Source: Amycolatopsis arida (lineage in GTDB: Bacteria; Actinomycetota; Actinomycetes; Mycobacteriales; Pseudonocardiaceae). Taken from it: a stretch of DNA of 64,000 bases. Positions 8,725 through 15,923 of the stretch are shown piece after piece. A program made the translations under genes and the position numbers. Each line of letters starts with the position of its first letter. Positions within the stretch are counted from its first letter, which is position 1. Below the pieces are notes generated by a model. That model was not told the origin of the DNA. It saw only the letters and a list, made by a program, of their open reading frames with translations, and did not search any database. The stretch lies in NCBI RefSeq assembly GCF_900115565.1, contig NZ_FOWW01000011.1, positions 62,001 to 126,000 on the forward strand, given 5' to 3'.

Positions 8725-9588
8725 TCAGATCTTGGAGACCTGGTTGAACGACAGCTCGACCGGCGTCTCCCGGCCGAAGATCGACACCAGGACCTTCAGC
8801 TTCTGCGCGTCCGGGTTGACCTCGCTGATGGTGGCCGGCAGCGTGGCGAAGGGGCCGTCCATGACGGTGACCGACTCGCCGACCTCGAAGTCCACCTCGA
8901 CCGCGGGTCCGCCCAGCCGCGACTCCGCGGGGGCGGCCTCGCCCTTGGCCTTGGCCGGCGCGGCCTTCTCCACCTGCGGGGCGAGGAACTTGACCACCTC
9001 GTCCAGGCTCAGCGGCGAGGGCCGGGAGGTGGCCCCGACGAAGCCGGTGACACCGGGCGTGTTGCGCACGGCGCTCCACGACGCGTCGTTGAGCTCCATC
9101 CGGACCAGGATGTAGCCGGGCAGCACCTTGCGCTGGACCTGCTTGCGCTGGCCGTTCTTGATCTCGGTGACCTCCTCGGTGGGCACCTCGATCTGGAAGA
9201 TGTAGTCCTCGACGTCCAGCGTCTGGGTCCGGGTCTCGAGGTTGTTCTTGACCTTGTTCTCGTAACCGGCGTAGGAGTGCACGACGTACCACTCGCCGGG
9301 CTTGCCGGCCAGCTCGGCGCGCAGCTTGGCGACCGGGTCGTCCTCGTCGACGGCCGGCTCGGTCGGCTCGTCGGCCACGCTCTCGTCGGCGCCGCCCTCG
9401 TCCGCGCCGCCCTCGTCCGCGCCGCCCTCACCGGCCCCGCTCTCGTCGGCCGGGGCCTCCTCGGCGCGGTCGTCGGCTGCCTCCACGGGCTCGGTGTGCT
9501 CGGAGCCGTCGGCCGCAGCCGCGAGCGCCTGCTCGTCGGAACGGCCGGTCAGGTCCTGACCGGCTCCTGAGCCGTTGTCGGAGGTCAC
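8725..9588 (-). CDS. nusG: Transcription termination/antitermination protein NusG
   Basis: A 287-residue NusG. Residues 1 to about 110 are a long acidic Ala/Glu/Asp-rich extension with a repeated GGADE motif. The NGN domain follows ([20 protein letters not shown], then [13 protein letters not shown]), and then the KOW domain ([22 protein letters not shown]). NusG binds RNA polymerase and couples it to Rho and ribosomal protein S10. Acidic N-terminal extensions are common in actinobacterial NusG, but the GGADE repeat is a low-complexity feature. It is the gene after secE, 75 nt separating their coding regions. Confidence 0.97.
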   Translation of the reverse strand: MTSDNGSGAGQDLTGRSDEQALAAAADGSEHTEPVEAADDRAEEAPADESGAGEGGADEGGADEGGADESVADEPTEPAVDEDDPVAKLRAELAGKPGEWYVVHSYAGYENKVKNNLETRTQTLDVEDYIFQIEVPTEEVTEIKNGQRKQVQRKVLPGYILVRMELNDASWSAVRNTPGVTGFVGATSRPSPLSLDEVVKFLAPQVEKAAPAKAKGEAAPAESRLGGPAVEVDFEVGESVTVMDGPFATLPATISEVNPDAQKLKVLVSIFGRETPVELSFNQVSKI

Positions 9589-9663
9589 TTTCCGTCCTCT
9601 CGTCGATCACGTGTCGGGTACGCGGCGCCTGGGCTGCCGCGCGCCCGTGGTGACGCCGGCGGC

Positions 9664-10116
9664 TCAGTCGCCGAAGATCAGCGCCACGACCTCGCCGAAC
9701 GCGAGGTCGAGCGCGAACACCAGCGCCACCATGAAGGCCACGAACACCAGCACGACGGTGGTGTAGGTGACCATCTGCTTGCGGGTCGGCCAGATGACCT
9801 TGCGCAGCTCGGCCCAGACCTCGCGGAGGAAGCGCACCAGCCGCTCGAACAACGAGGCCTGCTTGGTGCCCGTGCCGCCGCGCTTCGGCGTCGGCCGGCC
9901 CTTGCCGGTGGCCGCGGTGTCCGCCTTCCGCTCGCCCGCGCCGGGCCCCGCCTTGCCCTTCGGAGCCGGGCGCTTCCTGCCCTCGTCGGTGTCCTCGCCA
10001 CCGGTGCCCCCCGCGGGACGCGCGGAGGCACGACGCTCACGCCGAGCCGCGGCGGTGACCGGACGGGAAGGGCGCTTGGGCCCCTTCTCCTGGTCCTTCT
10101 CGCCGTCCTCGCTCAC
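9664..10116 (-). CDS. secE: Preprotein translocase subunit SecE
   Basis: A 150-residue SecE. The first 85 residues are a charged, Lys/Arg/Gly-rich extension seen in many actinobacterial SecE. The conserved core [20 protein letters not shown] is an amphipathic helix followed by a single membrane helix ([20 protein letters not shown]). SecE clamps SecY in the translocon. It lies 58 nt downstream of tRNA-Trp, the usual arrangement, and is probably co-transcribed with it and nusG. Confidence 0.95.
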   Translation of the reverse strand: MSEDGEKDQEKGPKRPSRPVTAAARRERRASARPAGGTGGEDTDEGRKRPAPKGKAGPGAGERKADTAATGKGRPTPKRGGTGTKQASLFERLVRFLREVWAELRKVIWPTRKQMVTYTTVVLVFVAFMVALVFALDLAFGEVVALIFGD

Positions 10117-10174
10117 GAGCTACTCCTCCGCTCCGGTGCCTCTCGGCGGACCGGCGGCGCCGGTCGCGCTGTAG

Positions 10175-10247
<73 letters not shown>

Positions 10248-10474
10248 TCGACCACCCGTCCGGGCCGTCGGCGGACGCATTCCGCCCTCCCCACACGGAG
10301 CACTACCCGAGGTGGGGCCGGGTCGCCACACGTTCCAAGTTCCGCAGTCTACGGCAAGCCACCTGGGGACCCGCAACCGAGCCCCGGCGGCCCACCGGAG
10401 GAGCCGACGTCCGTCGGTTCTCCCGCCCGGGACCCCTTGTGATCCTTGACAACGTGCATGACAGCATGGCAGGT

Positions 10475-11725
10475 ATGGCTACCCCTGGAAGCTCCGCCCC
10501 CGGAGGCACGGCCGTCAGCAGCCCGGTCTCCCGCGTGTCCGCCCGGATCGCCGCGATCAAGCCCTCGGCCACCCTGGCCGTGGACGCGAAGGCCAAGGCG
10601 CTCAAGGCCGAGGGGCGCCCGGTGATCGGGTTCGGCGCCGGCCAACCGGACTTCCCCACCCCCGACTACGTCGTCGAGGCCGCCGCGGCCGCCGTCCGGG
10701 ACCGCGCCAACCACGGCTACACCGCCGCCGCCGGGCTGCCCGAGCTCCGCGAGGCGATCGCCGCCAAGACGTTGCGGGACTCCGCCTACGACGTCGACGC
10801 CGCGCAGGTGCTGGTGACCAACGGCGGCAAGCAGGCCGTCTACTCCGCGTTCGCCACCCTGCTCGACCCGGGTGACGAGGTGCTGCTGCCCGCGCCCTAC
10901 TGGACCACCTACCCCGAGTCGATCACCCTCGCCGGCGGGGTTCCGGTGCAGGTCACCGCGGACGAGTCGACCGGCTACCTGGTCACCGTGGAGCAACTGG
11001 AGGCCGCCCGCACCGACCGCACGAAGGTGCTGCTGTTCAACTCGCCGTCGAACCCGACCGGCGCCGTGTATCCGCGCGACCAGGTCGAGGCCATCGGCCG
11101 CTGGGCCCACGAGCACGGCATCTGGGTGGTCACCGACGAGATCTACGAGCACCTCGTCTACGACGGCGCGCACGCCGAGTCGATGCCGGTGGTCGTGCCG
11201 GAGCTGGCCGACCAGACGCTGGTGCTCAACGGTGTCGCCAAGACCTGGTCGATGACCGGCTGGCGGGTCGGCTGGATCATCGGCCCGCAGGACGTGGTGA
11301 AGGCCGCCGCGAGCTTCCAGTCGCACCTGTGCGGGAACGTGGCCAACGTCGCCCAGCGGGCGGCGCTGGCCGCGGTGTCCGGCCCGCTGGACGCGGTCGC
11401 CGAGATGCGGGCCGCGTTCGACGCCCGCCGCCGGCGGATCGTGTCGATGCTGTCGGAGATCCATGGCGTCGACTGCCCGACCCCGCAGGGCGCGTTCTAC
11501 GCGTACCCCTCGGTGAAGCGCCTGCTGGGCAAGGAGATCCGCGGCGAGCGGCCCACCAGCACGGTGGAGCTGGCCGAGGTGATCCTGCGCGAGGCCGAGG
11601 TCGCGGTGGTGCCGGGCGAGGCGTTCGGCACCCCCGGCTACTTCCGGTTCTCCTATGCCCTCGCCGAGGAGGACCTCGTGACCGGGGTGACCCGGGTCGG
11701 CGAGTTGCTGTCCGAGGCCGAGTAG
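10475..11725 (+). CDS. aspC: Pyridoxal-phosphate aminotransferase, aspartate aminotransferase type
   Basis: About 416 residues, class I/II fold-type I aminotransferase. Visible are the [13 protein letters not shown] start of the fold, [38 protein letters not shown], the PLP lysine in [16 protein letters not shown] and a C-terminal FRFSYA arginine region. The family makes aspartate or a related amino acid from its 2-oxo acid. The start is uncertain: ATG at 10475 or in-frame ATG at 10466, neither with a good ribosome site. A TTGACA at 10446-10451 lies so close that the true start could even be further in. The SGNH hydrolase gene follows after 33 nt. Confidence 0.9.
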   Translation: MATPGSSAPGGTAVSSPVSRVSARIAAIKPSATLAVDAKAKALKAEGRPVIGFGAGQPDFPTPDYVVEAAAAAVRDRANHGYTAAAGLPELREAIAAKTLRDSAYDVDAAQVLVTNGGKQAVYSAFATLLDPGDEVLLPAPYWTTYPESITLAGGVPVQVTADESTGYLVTVEQLEAARTDRTKVLLFNSPSNPTGAVYPRDQVEAIGRWAHEHGIWVVTDEIYEHLVYDGAHAESMPVVVPELADQTLVLNGVAKTWSMTGWRVGWIIGPQDVVKAAASFQSHLCGNVANVAQRAALAAVSGPLDAVAEMRAAFDARRRRIVSMLSEIHGVDCPTPQGAFYAYPSVKRLLGKEIRGERPTSTVELAEVILREAEVAVVPGEAFGTPGYFRFSYALAEEDLVTGVTRVGELLSEAE

Positions 11726-11758
11726 GCGGTCGACCTGGCCAGCAGAAGAACAGCCGTC

Positions 11759-12655
11759 GTGGCGGGGCTCGCCGCGGTGGCGCTCATCATCGCCGTGGTC
11801 GGGATCGGCACCACGCTGCGCGAGCACGAGGGTGCCGGCCCGCCCGCGCGGGACCACGCCCCGACCGGCGGTGGCGTCGGGCGGTACGTCGCGCTCGGCG
11901 ACTCCTACACCGCGGGGCCGGGCACCGGCACCCCGACCGGTGAGCCGCGGGGATGTGCCCGGTCGGCGAACAACTACCCGCACCTGGTGGCGGCCGAGCT
12001 CGCACCGGCCGAGTTCGTCGACGTCAGCTGCGGTGGCGCCACGACGGTGCACCTGACCACCGACCAGGAGACCTCGGCGGGGGTGAACCCGCCGCAGCTG
12101 GCCGCGGTGACCGCGGACACCACGCTGGTCACCCTCGGCATCGGCGGCAACGACGTGGGCTTCGTCCAGCTCGCCCACGAATGCGTCACCAGCGAGCCGA
12201 ACCGCTCCCCGTGCCGGGACCGGTACGTGCGGGGCAGCCAGGACCGGCTCGCCGAGGCGATCGACGCGGCCTCGCGCGGGGTGGGTGGCGCGCTCGACCG
12301 GATCCAGCGGCGGGCGCCGCGGGCGCGGGTGCTGGTGGTCGGCTACCCGACGGTGCTGCCCGCCCAGGGGCCGGGCTGCTGGCCGGAGCTGCCGGTCGGC
12401 GTCCGGGACGTGGCGTACCTTCGCGAGTCGTTGCGCCGGCTCAACGACATGCTCGCCCAGCAGGCCCGATCACATAGGGCGGAGTTCGTGGACACCGCGC
12501 GGCCGAGCGTGGGCCACGACATGTGTGCGCCACCCGGGCTCCGGTGGGTGGAGGGGCTGACCCGCACCGCCCAGTCGGCGCCGCTGCACCCGAACGCGCA
12601 GGGCCAGCTCGGGATGGCCGACGCCGTGCTGCGGGTGCTCGACGACGAGCCCTGA
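11759..12655 (+). CDS. Exported SGNH/GDSL hydrolase
   Basis: A 298-residue protein with an N-terminal membrane or signal segment (AAVALIIAVVGIGTTL). It is a SGNH-fold esterase: block I GDSYTAG with Ser49, block III GIGGNDVGF with Asn131 and Asp132, and the catalytic His277 in APLHPNAQG. Six Cys in the mature part (in GCARSA, VSCGGA, HECVTS, SPCRD, GCWPE and DMCAP) fit three disulfides, as in secreted actinobacterial SGNH lipases and esterases. Likely substrate: an acyl ester outside the cell. The GTG start at 11759 is the best in frame. It converges with hadB. Confidence 0.87.
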   Translation: MAGLAAVALIIAVVGIGTTLREHEGAGPPARDHAPTGGGVGRYVALGDSYTAGPGTGTPTGEPRGCARSANNYPHLVAAELAPAEFVDVSCGGATTVHLTTDQETSAGVNPPQLAAVTADTTLVTLGIGGNDVGFVQLAHECVTSEPNRSPCRDRYVRGSQDRLAEAIDAASRGVGGALDRIQRRAPRARVLVVGYPTVLPAQGPGCWPELPVGVRDVAYLRESLRRLNDMLAQQARSHRAEFVDTARPSVGHDMCAPPGLRWVEGLTRTAQSAPLHPNAQGQLGMADAVLRVLDDEP

Positions 12656-12670
12656 GCGGTCGTGTCGCAC

Positions 12671-12701
12671 GGCCCGCTGGCCGGTCCGAACGCCAGCCGG
12701 C
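12671..12701. terminator. Imperfect hairpin between convergent SGNH hydrolase and hadB
   Basis: Arms at about 12671-12681 and 12692-12701 can pair over ten bases with one mismatch. It lies in the short convergent intergenic region and could serve both strands. Confidence 0.4.
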
Positions 12702-12723
12702 CCGAAAGCCGACTGGCCCGGAG

Positions 12724-13131
12724 CTAGCTGGCCCGGACGACCGCGACGGCCTTGCCCAGCACGGTCCGGCCGGCGAACTTCGCGGTGATGTCCACCCTGG
12801 CGGTGCCGTCGTCACGCACCTCGCCGACCCTGCCGGTGATCTCGACCAGCGCGCCCTCGTCGTCGTCCGGCACCACGACCGGGCGGGTGAACCGCACGCC
12901 GTACTCGAGCAGCCGGCCGGGGTCGCCGAGCCAGTCGGTGACCAGCCGGCCGGCGAGCGCCATGGTCAGCATCCCGTGCGCGATGACGTCCGGAAGCCCG
13001 ACCTCCTTGGCGAACCGCTCGTTCCAGTGGATGGGGTTGAAGTCCAGCGACGCGCCGGCGTAGCGGACCAGCCGGTCGCGGGTCACCCGCACCGACAACG
13101 GTGGCAGCTCCTGGCCCACGTGCACCGCCAT
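12724..13131 (-). CDS. hadB: MaoC-type (3R)-hydroxyacyl-ACP dehydratase, catalytic subunit (HadB-like)
   Basis: A 135-residue single hot-dog-fold MaoC protein. The hydratase-2 motif is intact: YAGASLDFNPIHW contains the Asp30-x4-His35 catalytic pair, followed by DVIAHGMLTMAL. In mycobacteria HadB pairs with HadA in the FAS-II elongation cycle that builds meromycolate. In a genus without mycolic acids it may serve another fatty-acid pathway. Its start codon overlaps the hadA stop by one base (TGATG), indicating coupling. No hadC follows. Confidence 0.9.
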   Translation of the reverse strand: MAVHVGQELPPLSVRVTRDRLVRYAGASLDFNPIHWNERFAKEVGLPDVIAHGMLTMALAGRLVTDWLGDPGRLLEYGVRFTRPVVVPDDDEGALVEITGRVGEVRDDGTARVDITAKFAGRTVLGKAVAVVRAS

Positions 13132-13580
13132 CAGGCTCCCTCTCCCCGAACCACCAGCTGCGCGCGGGTGGTGCAGACCGTCTTCCCCGCGGCGTCGGTG
13201 ATGTCGGCGCGCACGGTCAGGAAGTCGTTGCCGGCGCGGGCCGAGACGGACTCGATGTGGGTGGCGATCGCCAGCTCGTCCCCGGCGTGCACCGGGCGGG
13301 TGTGCTGGAAGCTCTGGTCGCCGTGCACCATCCGCGAGTAGTCGAGGCCCAGTTCGGGATCGGCGACGACCGCGTTGATCGCGGGGACGTTGATGATGGT
13401 GAGGAAGGTGGGCGGCGCGATCACGTCCGGGTAACCGGCCGCGCGGGCCGCGGCGGGGTCCCGGTAGAGCGCGTTGTCGTCGCCGATGGCGGCGGCGAAC
13501 TCGGCGATCTTCGCCCTGCTGACTTCGTAGGTGCTCGTCGGCGGGTAGGTCCGGCCGGCGAAAGACGGGTCCAGTGGCAC
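13131..13580 (-). CDS. hadA: MaoC-like dehydratase partner subunit (HadA-like)
   Basis: A 149-residue hot-dog protein that begins MPLDPSFAGRTYPP from a GTG. It aligns in outline with HadA (N-terminal MaoC-like dehydratase domain): GDDNALYRDPAAARAAGYPD, then APPTFLTIINVPA, and HGDQSFQHTRPVHAGDEL. The catalytic Asp-x4-His pair of the active subunit is not seen, as expected for the substrate-binding partner. The gene order rpmG, hadA, hadB, tRNA-Trp, secE is conserved with mycobacteria, though here a protease gene intervenes after rpmG and two more genes before tRNA-Trp. Confidence 0.88.
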   Translation of the reverse strand: MPLDPSFAGRTYPPTSTYEVSRAKIAEFAAAIGDDNALYRDPAAARAAGYPDVIAPPTFLTIINVPAINAVVADPELGLDYSRMVHGDQSFQHTRPVHAGDELAIATHIESVSARAGNDFLTVRADITDAAGKTVCTTRAQLVVRGEGA

Positions 13581-13611
13581 GCAGGCAGGTTACCGGGCGG
13601 CGGGCGCGGCG

Positions 13612-13655
13612 GAGGCCACCGCTCGCGGTGCAGGGTTGCCGCGAGCGGTGGCCTC
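13612..13655 (-). terminator. 17 bp perfect hairpin downstream of the serine protease
   Basis: Arms 13612-13628 and 13639-13655 are perfectly complementary with a 10 nt loop. It begins 19 nt after the protease stop and lies upstream of hadA, so it should insulate hadAB from protease transcription. Confidence 0.8.
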
Positions 13656-13673
13656 GGGACCACGGGGGTCGGT

Positions 13674-14804
13674 TCAGCGGTTCAGCGAGACACCGTAGGC
13701 GTTGAGCGCCTCGACGACGGGCTGGAAGTACGAGCTCCCACCGCCCATGCCGGAGGTGATGCCGAGGCCGACGCTGCCGGCGAACAGGCAGCCGCCGGAG
13801 TCACCGGGGTTCACCGCGGCGGAGGTCTGCACCATCTGGTGAACCGCGCCCTCGCGGTAGTTCACCGTGACGTTGGTGCGCTGCACCGAGCCACAGGTCA
13901 GCCGGGTGGTGCTGCCGCTCTTGCAGATCCGCTGGCCGACGGTGGCGTTGGCTGCGGAGCTGATCCGCTGGTACGAGCCGTTCCACAGGGTGACCGCGCC
14001 GGGGGCGTGGCCGGTCGTGTTCCGGATCAGGCCGTAGTCGTTGACAGGGAAGCTGGCGCCGACCGAGGGGCCGATGTTCCACTGCGACACCGCGCGGGTG
14101 CAGTGGCCGGCGTCCACGACGTAGTTCGTCCCGCCGCGGTTGGCGTTGAAGCCGGCCGAGCAGCGGGTGCCGCCGCCGGTGATCGCCTCGCCGTTGTACA
14201 CGGCCTTGGTCATCTCGCCGGACACGTGCTCGACCCGGACGATGTCGCCGAGCTTGCGGGCGGTGGCGAGCAGGGTGGCCAGGTGCGGGCTGTCGGCCGC
14301 CTCGGCCACGGTCAGCACGATCTGGTTGGCCCGCACGTCGGTGCCGATGGAGGTGTGCGTGACGGCCGGGACGGCCTCCAGCGCGGCCTGCGCGGCCGCG
14401 AGGTCGGCGTTGGAGTGACGGACCACCTTGGCGGTCACGCCGGAGCGACCGGCCTCGAGGGCGGCGGCCTTGCTCAGCACGTTGACGACCGGCCTGCCCT
14501 CGGCGTCGAGGTAGCCACCGGCGTGCCGATCACCGAGCTGGGCGGTGACGGCGTCGAGCGTCGAGACGCTGGTCTCCTGGTTGCGCAGCACCTGCTTGGC
14601 GGCGACCTCGGTGATGCCCTCGCTGGCCGAGAGCGCCGCGACGGCGGCCTGCTGCACCTCGGTGGCGTAGCCCGCGACGTCGTCCGCGGTGGCGGTGGTC
14701 GGGGCGAGGAAGCCCAGGGCGGTCGCGCCCGCCACCAGGGCGACGACGGAGCGAGCGGCATGTCGGCGCGGACTGCCGACACTGGTCTTGCGGATCTTGC
14801 GCAT
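13674..14804 (-). CDS. Secreted S1-family serine protease (alpha-lytic/streptogrisin type)
   Basis: A 376-residue preproprotease. Residues 1-40 are a signal peptide (positive start, VVALVAGATALGFLAP, cleavage near ATA-DD). About 160 residues of pro-region follow. The mature chymotrypsin-fold domain starts near residue 208. The catalytic triad is His234 (VVDAGHC), Asp256 (NDYGLI) and Ser336 (NPGDSGG). Cys215-Cys235 and Cys294-Cys304 should pair. Cys339, next to the active serine, has lost its usual partner, since the GITSGMGGGSSYF segment contains no Cys. The family degrades proteins outside the cell and folds with its pro-domain. Confidence 0.93.
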   Translation of the reverse strand: MRKIRKTSVGSPRRHAARSVVALVAGATALGFLAPTTATADDVAGYATEVQQAAVAALSASEGITEVAAKQVLRNQETSVSTLDAVTAQLGDRHAGGYLDAEGRPVVNVLSKAAALEAGRSGVTAKVVRHSNADLAAAQAALEAVPAVTHTSIGTDVRANQIVLTVAEAADSPHLATLLATARKLGDIVRVEHVSGEMTKAVYNGEAITGGGTRCSAGFNANRGGTNYVVDAGHCTRAVSQWNIGPSVGASFPVNDYGLIRNTTGHAPGAVTLWNGSYQRISSAANATVGQRICKSGSTTRLTCGSVQRTNVTVNYREGAVHQMVQTSAAVNPGDSGGCLFAGSVGLGITSGMGGGSSYFQPVVEALNAYGVSLNR

Positions 14805-15136
14805 ACCGGCAACTCACTTTCGCAGGGATGACCCGCACGAACCGATAGGCCGTGCTGGATCACAGTGGGTTGACCGGACACGATTTCGTGACCGGCACCG
14901 GGGATCCCCGGCTACACGATAGGGTGAGGCCAGTCACAGAGAGTCGGTAGCTTCTTTCGTCGGTTGTTTACCCGCGCCGAACGCACCAGGGTGCGCACGA
15001 CATCCGGAGCACCACGGGCGCCGCGTCGAGGGCGCGCCGTCGCGCGGGAACGTTCCCGGACCGGCCCGCCGGCGGGCCGGTCCGGGGCCGGCAGGACTCC
15101 GCCCGGCGGTGTGCGGGCTGTGTGAGAGCCGGCACG
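14805..15136. other. Intergenic stretch without a gene
   Basis: About 330 nt between the protease start and the rpmG terminator. It should contain the protease promoter. Apart from the palindrome at 15056-15085 I see nothing with coding character. Confidence 0.6.
15056..15085. repeat. 30 bp perfect palindrome
   Basis: Two 15 nt arms (15056-15070 and 15071-15085) are exactly complementary with no spacer. It lies between the rpmG terminator and the protease gene; it could be a second terminator or a protein-binding site. Confidence 0.7.
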
Positions 15137-15176
15137 ACGACGAGGCCGCCCCCGTTTCCGGGGACGGCCTCGTCGT
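15137..15176 (-). terminator. Hairpin downstream of rpmG
   Basis: A 12 bp perfect outer stem (15137-15148 with 15165-15176), extended by inner C/G pairs, begins 16 nt past the rpmG stop. Confidence 0.75.
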
Positions 15177-15191
15177 GGTCCAGGGGACGCG

Positions 15192-15356
15192 TCAGCGCGT
15201 CTCTTTGTGCACCCGGTGCGTACCGCAGTTCGGGCAGAACTTCTTCATCTCCAAGCGGTCCGGGTTGTTGCGCCGGTTCTTCTTGGTGATGTAGTTGCGG
15301 TGCTTGCACTCCTCGCACGCCAGCGTGATCTTCGGTCGCACGTCGGTGGCAGCCAC
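15192..15356 (-). CDS. rpmG: 50S ribosomal protein L33
   Basis: A 54-residue L33 read from the GTG at 15356 (preceded by AGAAAGG), giving [20 protein letters not shown]. Four Cys in two CxxC pairs (CEEC and CPNC) mark it as the zinc-binding form of L33. The frame is open upstream, but L33 never has such an extension. It lies downstream of tRNA-Thr and tRNA-Met, the same order as thrT-metT-rpmG2 in M. tuberculosis. Confidence 0.95.
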   Translation of the reverse strand: MAATDVRPKITLACEECKHRNYITKKNRRNNPDRLEMKKFCPNCGTHRVHKETR

Positions 15357-15426
15357 GGCAAAGCCTTTCTCTACAAACCGGTTTCCCCGAGGTGACCTGA
15401 CCACCAAGTCGACCCCGGCGGGGGGT

Positions 15427-15472
15427 CCAGGGGGCTTGCCCCCTGGCGGGGGCCTGGGGGTTCGACCCCCAG
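15427..15472. repeat. Double-hairpin element downstream of tRNA-Met
   Basis: Two adjacent hairpins. The first has arms 15427-15435 and 15438-15446 (9 bp, 2 nt loop), the second 15454-15461 and 15465-15472 (8 bp). The G/C-run pattern is the same as in the element at 15662-15706, so both belong to one repeat family placed 3' of tRNA genes. Confidence 0.75.
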
Positions 15473-15531
15473 AGCGATTGCGGAACGAGCAGGGTTCGCG
15501 CTCTTCGCGAACACGGCCCACCCACGAAGTG

Positions 15532-15605
15532 TAGCGGGGGCGGGACTTGAACCCGCGACACCACGATTATGAGCCGTGTGCTCTAACCACCTGAGCTACC
15601 CCGCC
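15532..15605 (-). tRNA. metT: tRNA-Met (anticodon CAT, elongator-type)
   Basis: A 74 nt cloverleaf. The acceptor GGCGGGG pairs with CCCCGCT including G1-U72, the loop CTCATAA gives CAT, the T-loop is TTCAAGT and the discriminator is A. The paired first base makes it the elongator rather than the initiator tRNA. CCA is not encoded. Confidence 0.95.
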
Positions 15606-15661
15606 CCATGTTCCCGTAGCGGAACAGCGAGACCAGCGCCTCACCCGACCCGCCACGGGGT

Positions 15662-15706
15662 CCGGGGGCGTACCCCCGGGTGGGGTCTGGGGGCCGCGCC
15701 CCCAGA
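15662..15706. repeat. Double-hairpin element between tRNA-Thr and tRNA-Met
   Basis: Hairpins 15662-15668 with 1573-type partner 15673-15679 (7 bp), and 15686-15694 with 15698-15706 (9 bp). Same architecture as 15427-15472: two G5/C5 stem-loops separated by a short G-rich linker. Confidence 0.75.
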
Positions 15707-15763
15707 AACACCAGCGAGCGAGCCAGGCCGGGGCCTTCTGCCGGCATGACGCACCCGCTCGCG

Positions 15764-15836
15764 AGCCCCAATACGGAATCGAACCGTAGACCTTCTCCTT
15801 ACCATGGAGACGCTCTGCCGACTGAGCTATTGGGGC
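15764..15836 (-). tRNA. thrT: tRNA-Thr (anticodon GGT)
   Basis: A 73 nt cloverleaf. The acceptor GCCCCAA pairs with TTGGGGC, the anticodon loop ATGGTAA gives GGT, the T-loop is TTCGATT and the discriminator is T. CCA is not encoded. Confidence 0.96.
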
Positions 15837-15923
15837 CTGGCTCAACCTTGAGCCTCGACAAGGCTACACCGGCGGAGGAAGGGAGTTTGCAGGGGGTCCC
15901 CTTTGCTCCCCCTTCACACAGCC

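Noticed and set aside
10446-10475. TTGACA as the -35 of the aminotransferase promoter
   Set aside because: A -10 at normal spacing would overlap the start codons and put the transcript start inside the gene, and no good -10 hexamer is seen.
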